Shown here: piece after piece, positions 45,511 through 53,500 of the stretch
Layout: each line of letters starts with the position of its first letter
Numbering within the stretch: the stretch's first letter is position 1
Made by a program: the position numbers and the translations under genes
Source: an uncultured Coriobacteriaceae bacterium
GTDB lineage: Bacteria; Actinomycetota; Coriobacteriia; Coriobacteriales; Eggerthellaceae
Assembly: GCA_902768975.1 (NCBI GenBank)
Contig: CACXMZ010000007.1
Location: forward strand, 62,001 to 126,000
Direction: 5' to 3'
Length of the DNA: 64,000 nt
Notes under the pieces: generated by a model
Databases searched by the model: none
What the model was told of the DNA's origin: nothing
What the model saw: the letters and a program-made list of their open reading frames with translations, nothing else

Positions 45511-45699
45511 TTAGTCCTCGACGATTTCGGTGATGGCGCCCATGGGGCATTCTTCGAGGCAGTCGCCGCAGGCAATGCAGTTGTCTTCGTTGGTAACTTC
45601 AGCCACGCCGCCAGCTACTTCGAGCACTTCCTGGGGGCATGCGTCAACGCAAATACCGCAACCTACGCATTCGTCAGCATCGATAATTGGATGAGCCAT
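45511..45699 (-). CDS. 2[4Fe-4S] ferredoxin
   Basis: 62 aa. Two typical clusters: CVGCGICVDACPQE and CIACGDCLEECPMG, with the classic clostridial spacing CxxCxxCxxxCP. A low-potential electron carrier, here next to hydrogenase maturation genes. Start has AAGGAG upstream. A candidate promoter (TTGCGT at 45794-45799, 16 bp, TATTTT at 45772-45777, reverse strand) has a TGCGT-TATT-ACGCA inverted repeat across its -35. Confidence 0.95.
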   Translation of the reverse strand: MAHPIIDADECVGCGICVDACPQEVLEVAGGVAEVTNEDNCIACGDCLEECPMGAITEIVED

Positions 45700-45771
45700 A
45701 GTCGTCTCCTTCTCTTGTAGCGCGTCGTGAGTCGCGCCTAATTACTTCTCAAACGGGTTTCCCCTAGACGC

Positions 45772-45799
45772 AAAATACCAGAAGTGCGTAATAACGCAA
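45772..45799 (-). promoter_or_regulatory. Candidate ferredoxin promoter with overlapping inverted repeat
   Basis: TTGCGT-16-TATTTT on the reverse strand; the perfect TGCGT/ACGCA repeat (45785-45798) covers the -35. The same hairpin lies 18 nt beyond the hypE stop and may instead mark its 3' end. Confidence 0.4.
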
Positions 45800-45816
45800 T
45801 ACCTATTTCGAACTTT

Positions 45817-46842
45817 TTAGCAGATTCGTGGGAGTTGTTCGCCCACAAGCATGTCTAGGATACGCGTAGACCCGAAGGCGGTACGCACCGTCACGCGCGG
45901 CTTACGGTCGGGTGCAGCGGCTTGCACTTCCCCGACGATGGCCGCTTCGGTGCCGTACTTGTTGGCGCGCATGGCTGCAAGTGCGGCCTCGGCTTGGCTG
46001 GCTGGCACCACGGCCACCATCTTGCCTTCGTTGGCTACCTGGAACACGTCGTAACCGAGCATTTCGCAGGCACCACGCACCACGTCTTTCACGGGCACGG
46101 CTTCTTCTTCGATGGCGAAATCCACGCCCGACTGTTCCGCCAATTCATTGAGCGTCGAAGCCAAGCCCCCACGCGTCGGGTCGCGGAAGCAGCGAGTTTC
46201 TGGTGCGGCAGCAAGCACGTCTTGCACCAGATGGTTTAAGGGTGCAGCATCGGTTTGTAGGTCGCCCGAAAAGCCGAGTTGTTCACGGCACGACATAATG
46301 GTCATGCCATGGTCGCCCAGGCTCCCCGAAAGCAGCACCATGTCGCCCGGTTGGCACAGCTGCCCGCCCAGGTTGCGGCCTTCAGGCAGGAAGCCCACGC
46401 CGGTCGTATTAATGTAAACCCCGTCACCGTGGCCACGATTAACCACCTTCGTGTCGCCCGTTACCAGGGCCACGCCCGCTTCAGCCGCCGTAGCTGCCAT
46501 GGACGCACAAATGCGCTGGAGCTGTTCGACTTCGAAACCTTCTTCAAGGATGAAGCCGCAGGTTAAATACTTGGGCACGGCGCCCGATGTTGCCACGTCG
46601 TTCACGGTGCCGCACACGGCCAAGTGGCCAATGTCGCCACCCGGGAAGAAGTGGGGCGTTACCACAAAACTGTCGGTGGAAACCACCACGCGTTCCCCAG
46701 GCGCAGGCGCGGGCAGCACCGCCGCGTCGTTGCCCTGCTGCAGGTATTCGCTCCCGTAGCTTTCCAGGAACACTTCGTCGATAATGCGTTTCATCATGGA
46801 GCCACCGCTTCCGTGGCCCATAAGTACGTGCGTGTCTTGCAT
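45817..46842 (-). CDS. hypE: Hydrogenase maturation factor HypE
   Basis: 341 aa. PurM/AIR-synthase fold: LMGHGSGGSMMKRIIDEVF, GNDAAVLPAP, STDSFVVTPHFFPGGDIGHLAVCGTVNDVA and the GDTKVV motif. The C-terminal PRIC carries the Cys that is carbamoylated and dehydrated to thiocyanate for the CN ligand of [NiFe] hydrogenases. HypF, HypC/D and the hydrogenase are outside the window. It overlaps nikR by one base. Confidence 0.94.
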   Translation of the reverse strand: MQDTHVLMGHGSGGSMMKRIIDEVFLESYGSEYLQQGNDAAVLPAPAPGERVVVSTDSFVVTPHFFPGGDIGHLAVCGTVNDVATSGAVPKYLTCGFILEEGFEVEQLQRICASMAATAAEAGVALVTGDTKVVNRGHGDGVYINTTGVGFLPEGRNLGGQLCQPGDMVLLSGSLGDHGMTIMSCREQLGFSGDLQTDAAPLNHLVQDVLAAAPETRCFRDPTRGGLASTLNELAEQSGVDFAIEEEAVPVKDVVRGACEMLGYDVFQVANEGKMVAVVPASQAEAALAAMRANKYGTEAAIVGEVQAAAPDRKPRVTVRTAFGSTRILDMLVGEQLPRIC

Positions 46843-47264
46843 TAGTGCATCTCTTCCGTTGTAGTGAGGACCAGCTTGCCGTGCTTAACGCCCTTGGTGC
46901 CCAAGATGCGGTCGGCAATGGCCTGCACGTCTTCAACAAAGCCGCGCAGCACAATAATTTCCAGGCAGTTATGTTCGTCCACGTGCACGTGCATGCTGGA
47001 AACCACGAGGCCAAAATGTTCATGCTGAATATGATCGAGCTTTTCCTGTAAGTCCGACGCATGATGGTTAAACACAATAGTCAGCGTGCCCATAACCTGC
47101 GCCGCCGGCACTTCGCAACGCGCTTCGATGAGCGCTTCGCGCACCAGGTCGCGCACTACTTCCGAACGGTTCTTCGCGATGCCGCGCCGTGCCACCATTT
47201 CGTCGAATTCCATGAGCAGGTCTTCGGGCATAGCCACTGAAAATCGCATCAGGTCGTTAGACAT
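46842..47264 (-). CDS. nikR: Nickel-responsive repressor NikR
   Basis: 140 aa. A ribbon-helix-helix N-terminus (MRFSVAMPEDLLMEFDEMV, RSEVVRDLVREAL) and an ACT-like C-terminal domain with the nickel ligands HVHVDEHNCLE (His, His, Cys) plus an upstream His in HEHFG. It represses nickel uptake when nickel is replete. Overlapping hypE in one transcript links metal sensing to hydrogenase maturation, an uncommon pairing in my experience. Confidence 0.93.
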   Translation of the reverse strand: MSNDLMRFSVAMPEDLLMEFDEMVARRGIAKNRSEVVRDLVREALIEARCEVPAAQVMGTLTIVFNHHASDLQEKLDHIQHEHFGLVVSSMHVHVDEHNCLEIIVLRGFVEDVQAIADRILGTKGVKHGKLVLTTTEEMH

Positions 47265-47283
47265 AGGTACTCCTTACGGGCTT

Positions 47284-47369
47284 GGGTAAAGGCAGGCGTC
47301 TTTACGATGTTGCGAATTCAGAACTGCGAAAGCAGATGCAAGAGATGCAAAAGACGGATGGCTTTACCC
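47284..47369 (-). other. Nested hairpin between the 84-aa gene and nikR
   Basis: GGGTAAAG (47284-47291) pairs with CTTTACCC (47362-47369); inside, GTCTTT (47298-47303) pairs with AAAGAC (47350-47355); the apex is CTGC-GAAA-GCAG (47324-47335), a GNRA-capped stem when read on the plus strand. It lies 20 nt ahead of the nikR start. It may be a terminator-like 3' structure of the preceding gene or a nikR leader. Confidence 0.55.
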
Positions 47370-47383
47370 CTGAACCTTCGCGG

Positions 47384-47638
47384 CTAAACTGCTGTAACGG
47401 TAACGCCAGAAGCAGCTTCAGCGTCTTCTTCGAGCGCGTCTTTCGCGTCGGTCAAAATGGCGCGTGCTTCGTCGAGCAGTTCCTGCACCTTGTGGAGCGC
47501 GTCGTCGGTCTTGGTGTAGCCCGCGTCACCCGCAGTATGAGCAAGCTTATGAACCCAGCGACGGTTTACCGCAAACTGGTCGTCCATCTGCTCGAGCATC
47601 ATGGTGAATTGGTTTGTATTAACACCGTTTGTGCACAT
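47384..47638 (-). CDS. 84-aa helical protein, unknown
   Basis: ATG 47638 follows AAAGGACAAATC. The sequence is mostly helical (TMMLEQMDDQFAVNRRWVHKLAHTAG, then KVQELLDEARAILTDAKDALEEDAEAA), with an acidic C-terminal half. There is no signal peptide, metal motif or known family I can name. It is divergent from the GGDEF gene and upstream of nikR. Confidence 0.6.
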   Translation of the reverse strand: MCTNGVNTNQFTMMLEQMDDQFAVNRRWVHKLAHTAGDAGYTKTDDALHKVQELLDEARAILTDAKDALEEDAEAASGVTVTAV

Positions 47639-47758
47639 GATTTGTCCTTTCACTACTGTCCTTTATTCCTTTATACTAGCAAGAAGCACGAACATCGTGT
47701 GCAAGAATGTTACAAAACTACGTGAATGTAACAATTCATACTAGATCGGCAGGCGGCA

Positions 47759-48910
47759 TTGATACCAAATTTCGAATTTGTATTCGTCTATGTTTCGACG
47801 TACTTTTTTATCGCACTCTACTGTGCTGTTATTTTTTCGCGCGTAAGCTACGACATTGGCCGCCAGCTGGAAATACGCTATTTCCGTCTTGAGCTCATTG
47901 CGCTCTTCCTGTATTGCATCTTTGAGTCGCTCTGGGCCTTGGGGCACTACGGCGTTGTTCCCGCCCTCAATGCCATAAGCATTCCCCTTTCGGTTATTAA
48001 CCATATTCTGGTGGGCTGCTTCTGCTTCTTCTGGTTCATGTACCTGGAATGCTATTTGCAGTCGGGATTTATGAGCAATAAAACCTGGCAGATTATCGCG
48101 GCTATTCCATTTGCCGTTTTCGTCTTGCTTACCGTAAGTACCCTGTTCAATGGCCTGGTATTTTATACAGGCCCCAACGGCGTGGTTGAACGCGGCCCCG
48201 CCTATATTGTGACGGTGGTTCTGTTTTTCGCTTACGCTGCCATTACCGCCATACGGGCGCTCTATGCTTCGTTTAAAGCAGAAAACAAGCATCGCCGCAC
48301 TGAACTCATTACCATGTCGACCTTTGTGCTGCCCCCCGTGGTGGTAGGCATAGTCGACACCCTTGTTCCCCTTATGCCCATTGTGGCGCCCGCTTTCTTC
48401 TTCGCCTTCTTGGTTGTGTTTACCATGCTGCAAGACGGCCAAATTTCTACCGACCAGCTCACGCATTTGAACAACCGCCGCCGTGCCGACAAGCACCTGG
48501 AATTCATGCGCGCGAATGCCACGCCCCAAAAACCCTACCTGCTTTTCATTATTGACGTTGATTCGTTCAAGGAAATCAACGACGGCTTTGGCCACCTCGA
48601 AGGCGACAATGCCCTGTGCGTGGTGGCTGCTACCCTGCGCGACGCCTGCCGCAACAGCAGCGCATTCATCGGGCGCTGGGGCGGCGACGAATTTATTATT
48701 ATGGTCCCCGAAGACGACGTGAATTCGCCCGAAGATTTCACCAACCTTATAGAACACTGCCTTGCTTACGAAGCCTACGAACGCCATTTGCCCTATGCGC
48801 TTAACGTAAGCGTAGGCCACGCCTATTGCACGGGTTCTGAAGTAAGCAAGAAGAAACTGATTGAACAAGCCGACCGTTCTATGTATGAAGCCAAGGGTCG
48901 CACAAAATAA
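47759..48910 (+). CDS. Membrane diguanylate cyclase (GGDEF)
   Basis: 383 aa. Six to seven hydrophobic segments fill residues 1-215 and act as a membrane sensor of no named type. The GGDEF domain (about 225-383) has FIIDVDSFKEINDGFGHLEGD and an intact active site GRWGGDEFIIMV. No RxxD inhibitory site precedes the active site. It should make cyclic di-GMP. The start is TTG 47759 behind AGGCGG; no ATG is available there. It is one of few plus-strand genes in the window. Confidence 0.85.
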   Translation: MIPNFEFVFVYVSTYFFIALYCAVIFSRVSYDIGRQLEIRYFRLELIALFLYCIFESLWALGHYGVVPALNAISIPLSVINHILVGCFCFFWFMYLECYLQSGFMSNKTWQIIAAIPFAVFVLLTVSTLFNGLVFYTGPNGVVERGPAYIVTVVLFFAYAAITAIRALYASFKAENKHRRTELITMSTFVLPPVVVGIVDTLVPLMPIVAPAFFFAFLVVFTMLQDGQISTDQLTHLNNRRRADKHLEFMRANATPQKPYLLFIIDVDSFKEINDGFGHLEGDNALCVVAATLRDACRNSSAFIGRWGGDEFIIMVPEDDVNSPEDFTNLIEHCLAYEAYERHLPYALNVSVGHAYCTGSEVSKKKLIEQADRSMYEAKGRTK

Positions 48911-48982
48911 AAAGCTATAATGCCTGGTATGAAGGTATAACTACCAAACACTGCTTCTGTAAGGCAGCCAACGTATAAGAAC

Positions 48983-50191
48983 ATGAGGTTAAGAGGGGTC
49001 GTGCCGCATACACAATTCGAAATTGCTGAAAGATGGAAGGCGCGCGCCTATATAGGGGTAGCGCTTCTGGCTGGCTGCGCGCTGCTGTGGATACTGTTCC
49101 AGATTTTTGGCGTGTTGTGGCAGGCTGTGGCAACCGTAATTGTGACAGCCATTATTGCCTTCATGCTTCATGGCTTTGTGAACTACTTGGAAGAAAAGGG
49201 GCTTTCTCGCCATATAAGTGCGGCGCTTGCCATCCTGCTCTTGTTTGCGATTATTGCGGCTTTCTTCGCTGCCTTCGTACCAATTCTTACCGAACAGATT
49301 GCGGCCTTTTCGGCTGCTGCGCCTGAATACGCCAACGCTACCCGCGACTGGATTAATAGCACGCTTGCCGTCCTGCCTTCCGAAGGGGCTTTGACTGAAG
49401 AAGTCATAAACCAGGGAACCCAATGGGTCCAGGAACAGTCTATGGCGATTATTCAGTCGGCCGCCGGTGGGATTTTTTCGGGCGCCATAGGCATAGGTAA
49501 CGCGCTTCTTATCTTCTTTATCGCGCTCGTGTGTGCGTTCTGGATTCTGGCCGACCTGCCCACGATTTCGCGCGAATTCATGCTGCTGTTCGACGACGAA
49601 CAGAAGGAAAACCTGCGCATCATCGCTTCTGCCTTCAGCACGGCAGTGTATGGCTGGGCCAAGGCCACGGGCGCCTGCGCCATCATCGTAGGCGTACTCA
49701 ACGGATTAGCGCTGTGGCTTTTGGGCGTACCTTACTACACGCTCCTTGGGTTGCTGAGCGGCGTGCTGTACTTCATTCCTTATATTGGTTCGCTCATTAG
49801 TACCCTTATTGTGCTGGCTGCGGGCCTTCTGGTTTCGCCGCTTGTGGCCATTGTCGCCCTGGTCATTAACATGGCCATCAACACCGTAGTGGCCAATATC
49901 ATTTCGCCCAAGCTTATGGAGTCTTCCGTGAATGTGCACCCGGCCCTTATTCTTATTGCCATCCTGGTTGGTGGCGCGCTCGGCGGCATGGTGGGCATGC
50001 TGTTTTCCATCCCGGTTGCAGCGGCTGCCCAAGGTGTGTTTATTACCTTCTATGAAAAGCGCACGGGCAAGGTGCTCGCCACGGAAAATGGCGCGCTCTT
50101 CCAAAAGCCCAAGACGAAGTATTCGCCCACTATGCGCAAGAAGCCAAAGCCACAAAAGGGCAAGGCCGACGAAAAGAGTTCGGAATCTTAG
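48983..50191 (+). CDS. AI-2E family (PerM/YdiK-like) transporter
   Basis: 402 aa with about eight membrane helices: two close pairs near 20-75, a long amphipathic extracellular segment (about 100-165), then four to five helices ending in the family's LIGGALGGMVGMLFSIPVAA-like block (ILVGGALGGMVGMLFSIP). The tail is Lys-rich (KKPKPQKGKADEK). Members export small molecules or ions; the substrate is unknown. The ATG at 48983 lacks a Shine-Dalgarno, while GTG 49001 follows AGAGGGG and may be the real start. Confidence 0.87.
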   Translation: MRLRGVVPHTQFEIAERWKARAYIGVALLAGCALLWILFQIFGVLWQAVATVIVTAIIAFMLHGFVNYLEEKGLSRHISAALAILLLFAIIAAFFAAFVPILTEQIAAFSAAAPEYANATRDWINSTLAVLPSEGALTEEVINQGTQWVQEQSMAIIQSAAGGIFSGAIGIGNALLIFFIALVCAFWILADLPTISREFMLLFDDEQKENLRIIASAFSTAVYGWAKATGACAIIVGVLNGLALWLLGVPYYTLLGLLSGVLYFIPYIGSLISTLIVLAAGLLVSPLVAIVALVINMAINTVVANIISPKLMESSVNVHPALILIAILVGGALGGMVGMLFSIPVAAAAQGVFITFYEKRTGKVLATENGALFQKPKTKYSPTMRKKPKPQKGKADEKSSES

Positions 50192-50265
50192 GAAAGAGAA
50201 AAGGCGGGTTGTTGGCGTAACAGCGTTCATGCACCCGAAATAAACTTCTTACTCCCAAAACAAAT

Positions 50266-50292
50266 GAGCCGCGGACTAGCTGCCCGCGGCTC
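50266..50292. terminator. Bidirectional terminator between convergent genes
   Basis: GAGCCGCGG/CCGCGGCTC (50266-50274/50284-50292), followed by TATTTTAA on the plus strand and preceded by CAAAACAAA, giving T-rich tails in both directions. It separates the AI-2E transporter gene and the PASTA gene. Confidence 0.8.
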
Positions 50293-50331
50293 TATTTTAA
50301 CGGCGTTACTGGGGCGCCGTTTGTTTACGGA

Positions 50332-51930
50332 CTACTGGATGCCCGTCACCACGCTCTGAACGTCACTTGGCGACATGGTCATTTCTTCCCCGCCGTAGCC
50401 TTGGAAGGTGGCACCGTAGTTCATGCCGTTGTATGACCACAGGATAACCGTGGCCTGGTCTTGGGCGGGACCGTAGCACTTAACGTCAAGGCCCTTGATG
50501 TTCTGCGTCCAATTCGCCGCGAATTCCTTGGTGTTGCGGTCGGTCAGCGGCTGGCTTGCGTCGCCCCCACCCTTGCGCACAATAACACCAGAAGCGGCTG
50601 CGTCGTATTGGGCCTGAACAATGCTCTTCGCGTAGGCGAAGCTGGGACTGCTGTAGGTATTGCCACCAGCGGTCACTTTATCCATCACGTTAAAGTCGGT
50701 AATACCCGCACCCATGGCAGCATCGGAAGCAGACTTGGCAGACGTCCACGAACTTGGCGGGTCGGGCTGGGACCCTTCAGCAGTTACATGAACGGTGGTA
50801 CGAATAGGTACTTTCTCGCCCGCAGTTGGCCACTGGTCGACCACGTAACCGGAGTAGTCACCGCTGTAGTCAAAGACCAGGCCTATGTTGTTGACTATTT
50901 GTTCGGCAGATGCCGCAGCCACGCCCATGAGGTCGGGTACGGTGACCATTTCCACCGGTGTAGCAAGCGTCACGGTTACCAGGGTGTTTTTAGCGACCTT
51001 GGTGCCCGCAACAACGTCTTGCGCGGTTACGGTACCGCTGGGGTCGCCCGTATAACGTGCCGCAAGGCCCGCCGACTGCAGAGCAGCTTCCGCGTCGTGC
51101 CAGTTATAGCCCGTTACGTCGGGAACGGTAACTTCTTCAGCTGGAGCTGGGCCAAGGGAAACCTTCACGGTAACGGTGGAACCCGCCTTAACTTTCTTGT
51201 TTGCGTCAACCGACTGCGAAATAACAAGGCCTTCCTTGACGCTGTCGCTATGGATAGTAGTGCTGTCGAAGGCAAGGCCAGCTTTTTCGATAGCGGCCTT
51301 GGCGTCGTCGCGCGACAAACCAACAACGTTGGGAACAGCCACTTCGGAAGGAGCAATGGCTACCGTAAAGGCAATGCTCGTACCTTCTTTAACTGTGGTA
51401 CCAGCCGCAACGGACTGCTTGAAAACGCAGCCAGGGTCAACTTCGGTCGATTCTTCTGGGTTCGAAGCCACGCCTATCAGCTTCACGTCGGCGAGGGCCT
51501 TTTCGGCTTCGCTGCGCGTCTTACCCTTTAGGTCGGGCACCTTCACGTCTTTTTTCTCGGCCTTACCCGAAGAAACGACCAGGTTAACCTTGGAATTAGC
51601 TTTTGCGCTGGTCAGAGGCTTGGGGTCCTGGGAAATGACGCCGCCAAGAGGCACGGTGTCAGAAGCTTCGCGCTTGATGTCACCCAGGCGCAAACCCGAA
51701 GCAAGAATGGCCTTTTCGGCGTCCGCCTGAGTGAGCGAAAGCACGTTGGGCACGGTGTACATAATGTCTTGCGAGCTTGGTTCGGCACTGGCCGAAGCGC
51801 TAGACGACGCCCCCGATTGCGAACACGCGCAGCCCACCAGGGTGCCCACGCCCAGGGCTAACATCAAAACAACGGATAACAGAATGACAAACTTTCGAGA
51901 CTTCCTATGAGGAATTTTACTTACATGCAT
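50332..51930 (-). CDS. PASTA-repeat lipoprotein without a kinase domain
   Basis: 532 aa from ATG 51930 behind GTGAGG. A lipoprotein signal (TLVGC lipobox near residue 34) and a Ser/Ala linker lead five PASTA modules (VPNVLSLTQADAEKAI, VPDLKGKTRSEAEKAL, VPNVVGLSRDDAKAAI, VPDVTGYNWHDAEAAL, VPDLMGVAAASAEQIV). A C-terminal domain of about 130 residues (from MGAGITDFNV) is unrecognised. PASTA domains normally sit outside PknB kinases or PBP2x and read muropeptides; here they form a free surface lipoprotein, possibly tuning cell-wall signalling. Confidence 0.85.
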   Translation of the reverse strand: MHVSKIPHRKSRKFVILLSVVLMLALGVGTLVGCACSQSGASSSASASAEPSSQDIMYTVPNVLSLTQADAEKAILASGLRLGDIKREASDTVPLGGVISQDPKPLTSAKANSKVNLVVSSGKAEKKDVKVPDLKGKTRSEAEKALADVKLIGVASNPEESTEVDPGCVFKQSVAAGTTVKEGTSIAFTVAIAPSEVAVPNVVGLSRDDAKAAIEKAGLAFDSTTIHSDSVKEGLVISQSVDANKKVKAGSTVTVKVSLGPAPAEEVTVPDVTGYNWHDAEAALQSAGLAARYTGDPSGTVTAQDVVAGTKVAKNTLVTVTLATPVEMVTVPDLMGVAAASAEQIVNNIGLVFDYSGDYSGYVVDQWPTAGEKVPIRTTVHVTAEGSQPDPPSSWTSAKSASDAAMGAGITDFNVMDKVTAGGNTYSSPSFAYAKSIVQAQYDAAASGVIVRKGGGDASQPLTDRNTKEFAANWTQNIKGLDVKCYGPAQDQATVILWSYNGMNYGATFQGYGGEEMTMSPSDVQSVVTGIQ

Positions 51931-51988
51931 AATACGTACCTCACTTTCTTCTACGTAGGGCATATTATCCCTTATTCTTTGGCGAATG

Positions 51989-51994
51989 TATAAT
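51989..51994 (+). promoter_or_regulatory. -10 box of selD
   Basis: A perfect TATAAT, preceded by TG, 41 bp before the selD ATG. The -35 (about TTATCC at 51965) is weak. Confidence 0.5.
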
Positions 51995-52034
51995 GTGAAC
52001 AGCGCATTATTCAGTGAAGAAGGGAGGTGTTTGC

Positions 52035-53117
52035 ATGGATACCAAGGTAACGCCTATCGACCCCACCACGGGCGATCCCGTCCGTTTGACCAGCTATACC
52101 TGCCATGGTGGTTGAGCCGCTAAATGGGCTCCGGGCGAGCTGGACGAAATACTGGCGCAGATTGCACCTGTTTTGGACGAAAAGGTAACGCTTGGCTTTG
52201 ACACGAGCGACGACTGTGCGGTGTACAAACTGCGGGACGACTTGGTGGCCGTGCTCACCCTGGACTTCTTCACCCCCGTGGTGGACGACCCGTACGAGTT
52301 TGGTGCCATTGCAGCAGCCAACGCGCTTTCAGACGTATTTGCCATGGGCGTTAAGCCCCTGTGTGCCCTGAATATTTTGGCCTTCCCCGTGGCACTGGGG
52401 ACCGAAATTGTGGGCGAAGTCATGCGCGGCGGTTCCGACAAGGTGCGTGAAGCGGGCGCCTTCATTGTGGGCGGCCATTCGATCGACGACGAAGAGCCGA
52501 AGTATGGCCTGGCGGTGTTTGGCACGGGCCACCCCGACGAGATTTTGCGCAATGGCGGCGCTCTGGAAGGCGACGTGCTCTATTACAGTAAACGCATTGG
52601 CATGGGTATTAAGAATTCCGCTTTCACCATAGGCGACGAAAGCCGTGAAAGCATGCAGCCCGTTATCGATCAGATGATGGAACTGAACCGTTATGCCGCC
52701 GAAGCCTTCGAAGGCTTGGACGTGCACGCCTGCACCGACGTGACGGGCTTTGGGCTGGCGGGCCACTTGCACGAAATGCTGGAACCCAGTGGCATGGCGG
52801 CCATCCTGAACTGGAACGCCCTGCCCCTGTTTGACGGCGTGTATGAGTATTCGCAGAAGGGCTGCCGCCCTGGGCGTTCCTTCGACGTGCAGGAATGGGC
52901 GCAGGACTTTGTGCGCAAGGGCACCATGGGCGACGACGAATACAACGACAAGATGGGCGTACTGTGCGACCCGCAAACCTCTGGTGGCCTGCTCATTGCG
53001 CTCAACCCCGCTGACGCGCAAGCCTACGAAGCGCGCTTCGAAGAACTGCTCGGGCGCGCGCCGTACCGCATCGGCGAAATCACCTTCGGCCCCACCGGCA
53101 CCATCTTCATACGGTAA
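52035..53117 (+). CDS. selD: Selenophosphate synthetase containing selenocysteine
   Basis: 360 aa when the in-frame TGA at 52113-52115 is read as selenocysteine 27. The ATG at 52035 follows AGGGAGGTG. The N-terminus reads SYTCHGG-U-AAKWAPGELDEIL, the catalytic-loop position (Cys17 in E. coli SelD), followed by Lys. The rest is standard: GFDTSDDCAVYKL, LDFFTPVVDDPYEFGAIAAANALSDVFAMG, GGHSIDDEEPKYGLAV, TDVTGFGLAGHL and CDPQTSGGLL. It makes selenophosphate for Sec-tRNA. Conventional gene calls would start at 52173 or flag a pseudogene. SelA, SelB and selC are not in the window. Confidence 0.93.
52113..52140 (+). promoter_or_regulatory. Sec UGA codon and candidate bacterial SECIS hairpin
   Basis: After TGA (52113-52115) and a 12-nt spacer, GCTC (52128-52131) can pair with GAGC (52137-52140) around CGGGC. 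An alternative stem GAGCC/GGCTC (52114-52118/52127-52131) excludes it. Recoding itself is well supported by protein conservation; the exact SECIS fold is uncertain. Confidence 0.5.
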
Positions 53118-53303
53118 AAAGGGTAATACATTCTTTTCCTCGGCTCGCTTTTTTAACGGCACGAGAAGTGCGCAAATGAAGCGCGCGATAACTAGGGCAC
53201 TCTTCACCACATCCCAGCATTGTTTGGCCTAGTAATTAGACTACAGCGCACTTCCTGCGCCTAAAAGCTCCCAAAGTTCGGAAAAGAACGTATTACCCTT
53301 TTT
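53116..53303 (+). other. 188-nt long imperfect hairpin after selD
   Basis: A 24-nt outer inverted repeat (53116-53139/53280-53303, 23 of 24 paired by strict complement, the odd one a G-T pair) starts in the selD stop codon and ends in a T5 run. Inside, GCTTTT/AAAAGC (53147-53152/53263-53268), GAAGTGCGC/GCGCACTTC (53165-53173/53246-53254) and ACTAGG/CCTAGT (53191-53196/53228-53233) continue the same axis. The A5...T5 ends look like a bidirectional terminator whose loop has been expanded by an insertion. No ORF of note inside. Confidence 0.7.
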
Positions 53304-53318
53304 CTGGTGCATAGTTAG

Positions 53319-53500
53319 ACGGTATTTTGTTTCTCTAAAAGCGATGTCGTGAGTTCAAACTCCGCAATTTTTGCTGTTGCCAAAAATTGCACTTAACTAA
53401 GTTGACGAGCGTCAAGCGAGAGCGCATGAGTGAAAACAATCCAGTGAATTGTTTTCACGAACAGCGGAAGCGGTCGCGATTTAGAGAAACAAAATACCGT
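53319..53500 (+). repeat. Structured repeat element, copy D (between selD and GT4)
   Basis: 182 nt closed by a perfect 21-bp stem (53319-53339/53480-53500). Inside: a 10-bp hairpin (53364-53373/53381-53390, loop CTGTTGC), TTGAC-GAGC-GTCAA (53402-53415), and an 11-bp hairpin (53430-53440/53448-53458, loop CCAGTGA). The core matches the reverse strand of 37320-37488 at about 85% by eye; both loops are identical, and the stem changes are compensatory (T-A to C-G and A-T to C-G). It ends at the GT4 stop codon. See copy A. Confidence 0.85.

Noticed and set aside
52035-52172. selD as a nonsense-mutated pseudogene
   Set aside because: The TGA falls exactly on the catalytic Cys/Sec position with conserved flanks; selenocysteine is the better reading.
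53116-53303. 6S RNA or SRP RNA
   Set aside because: Length and long-hairpin shape fit, but no 6S central bubble sequence or SRP GGAA/AGCA apical motif is present and it overlaps the selD stop.
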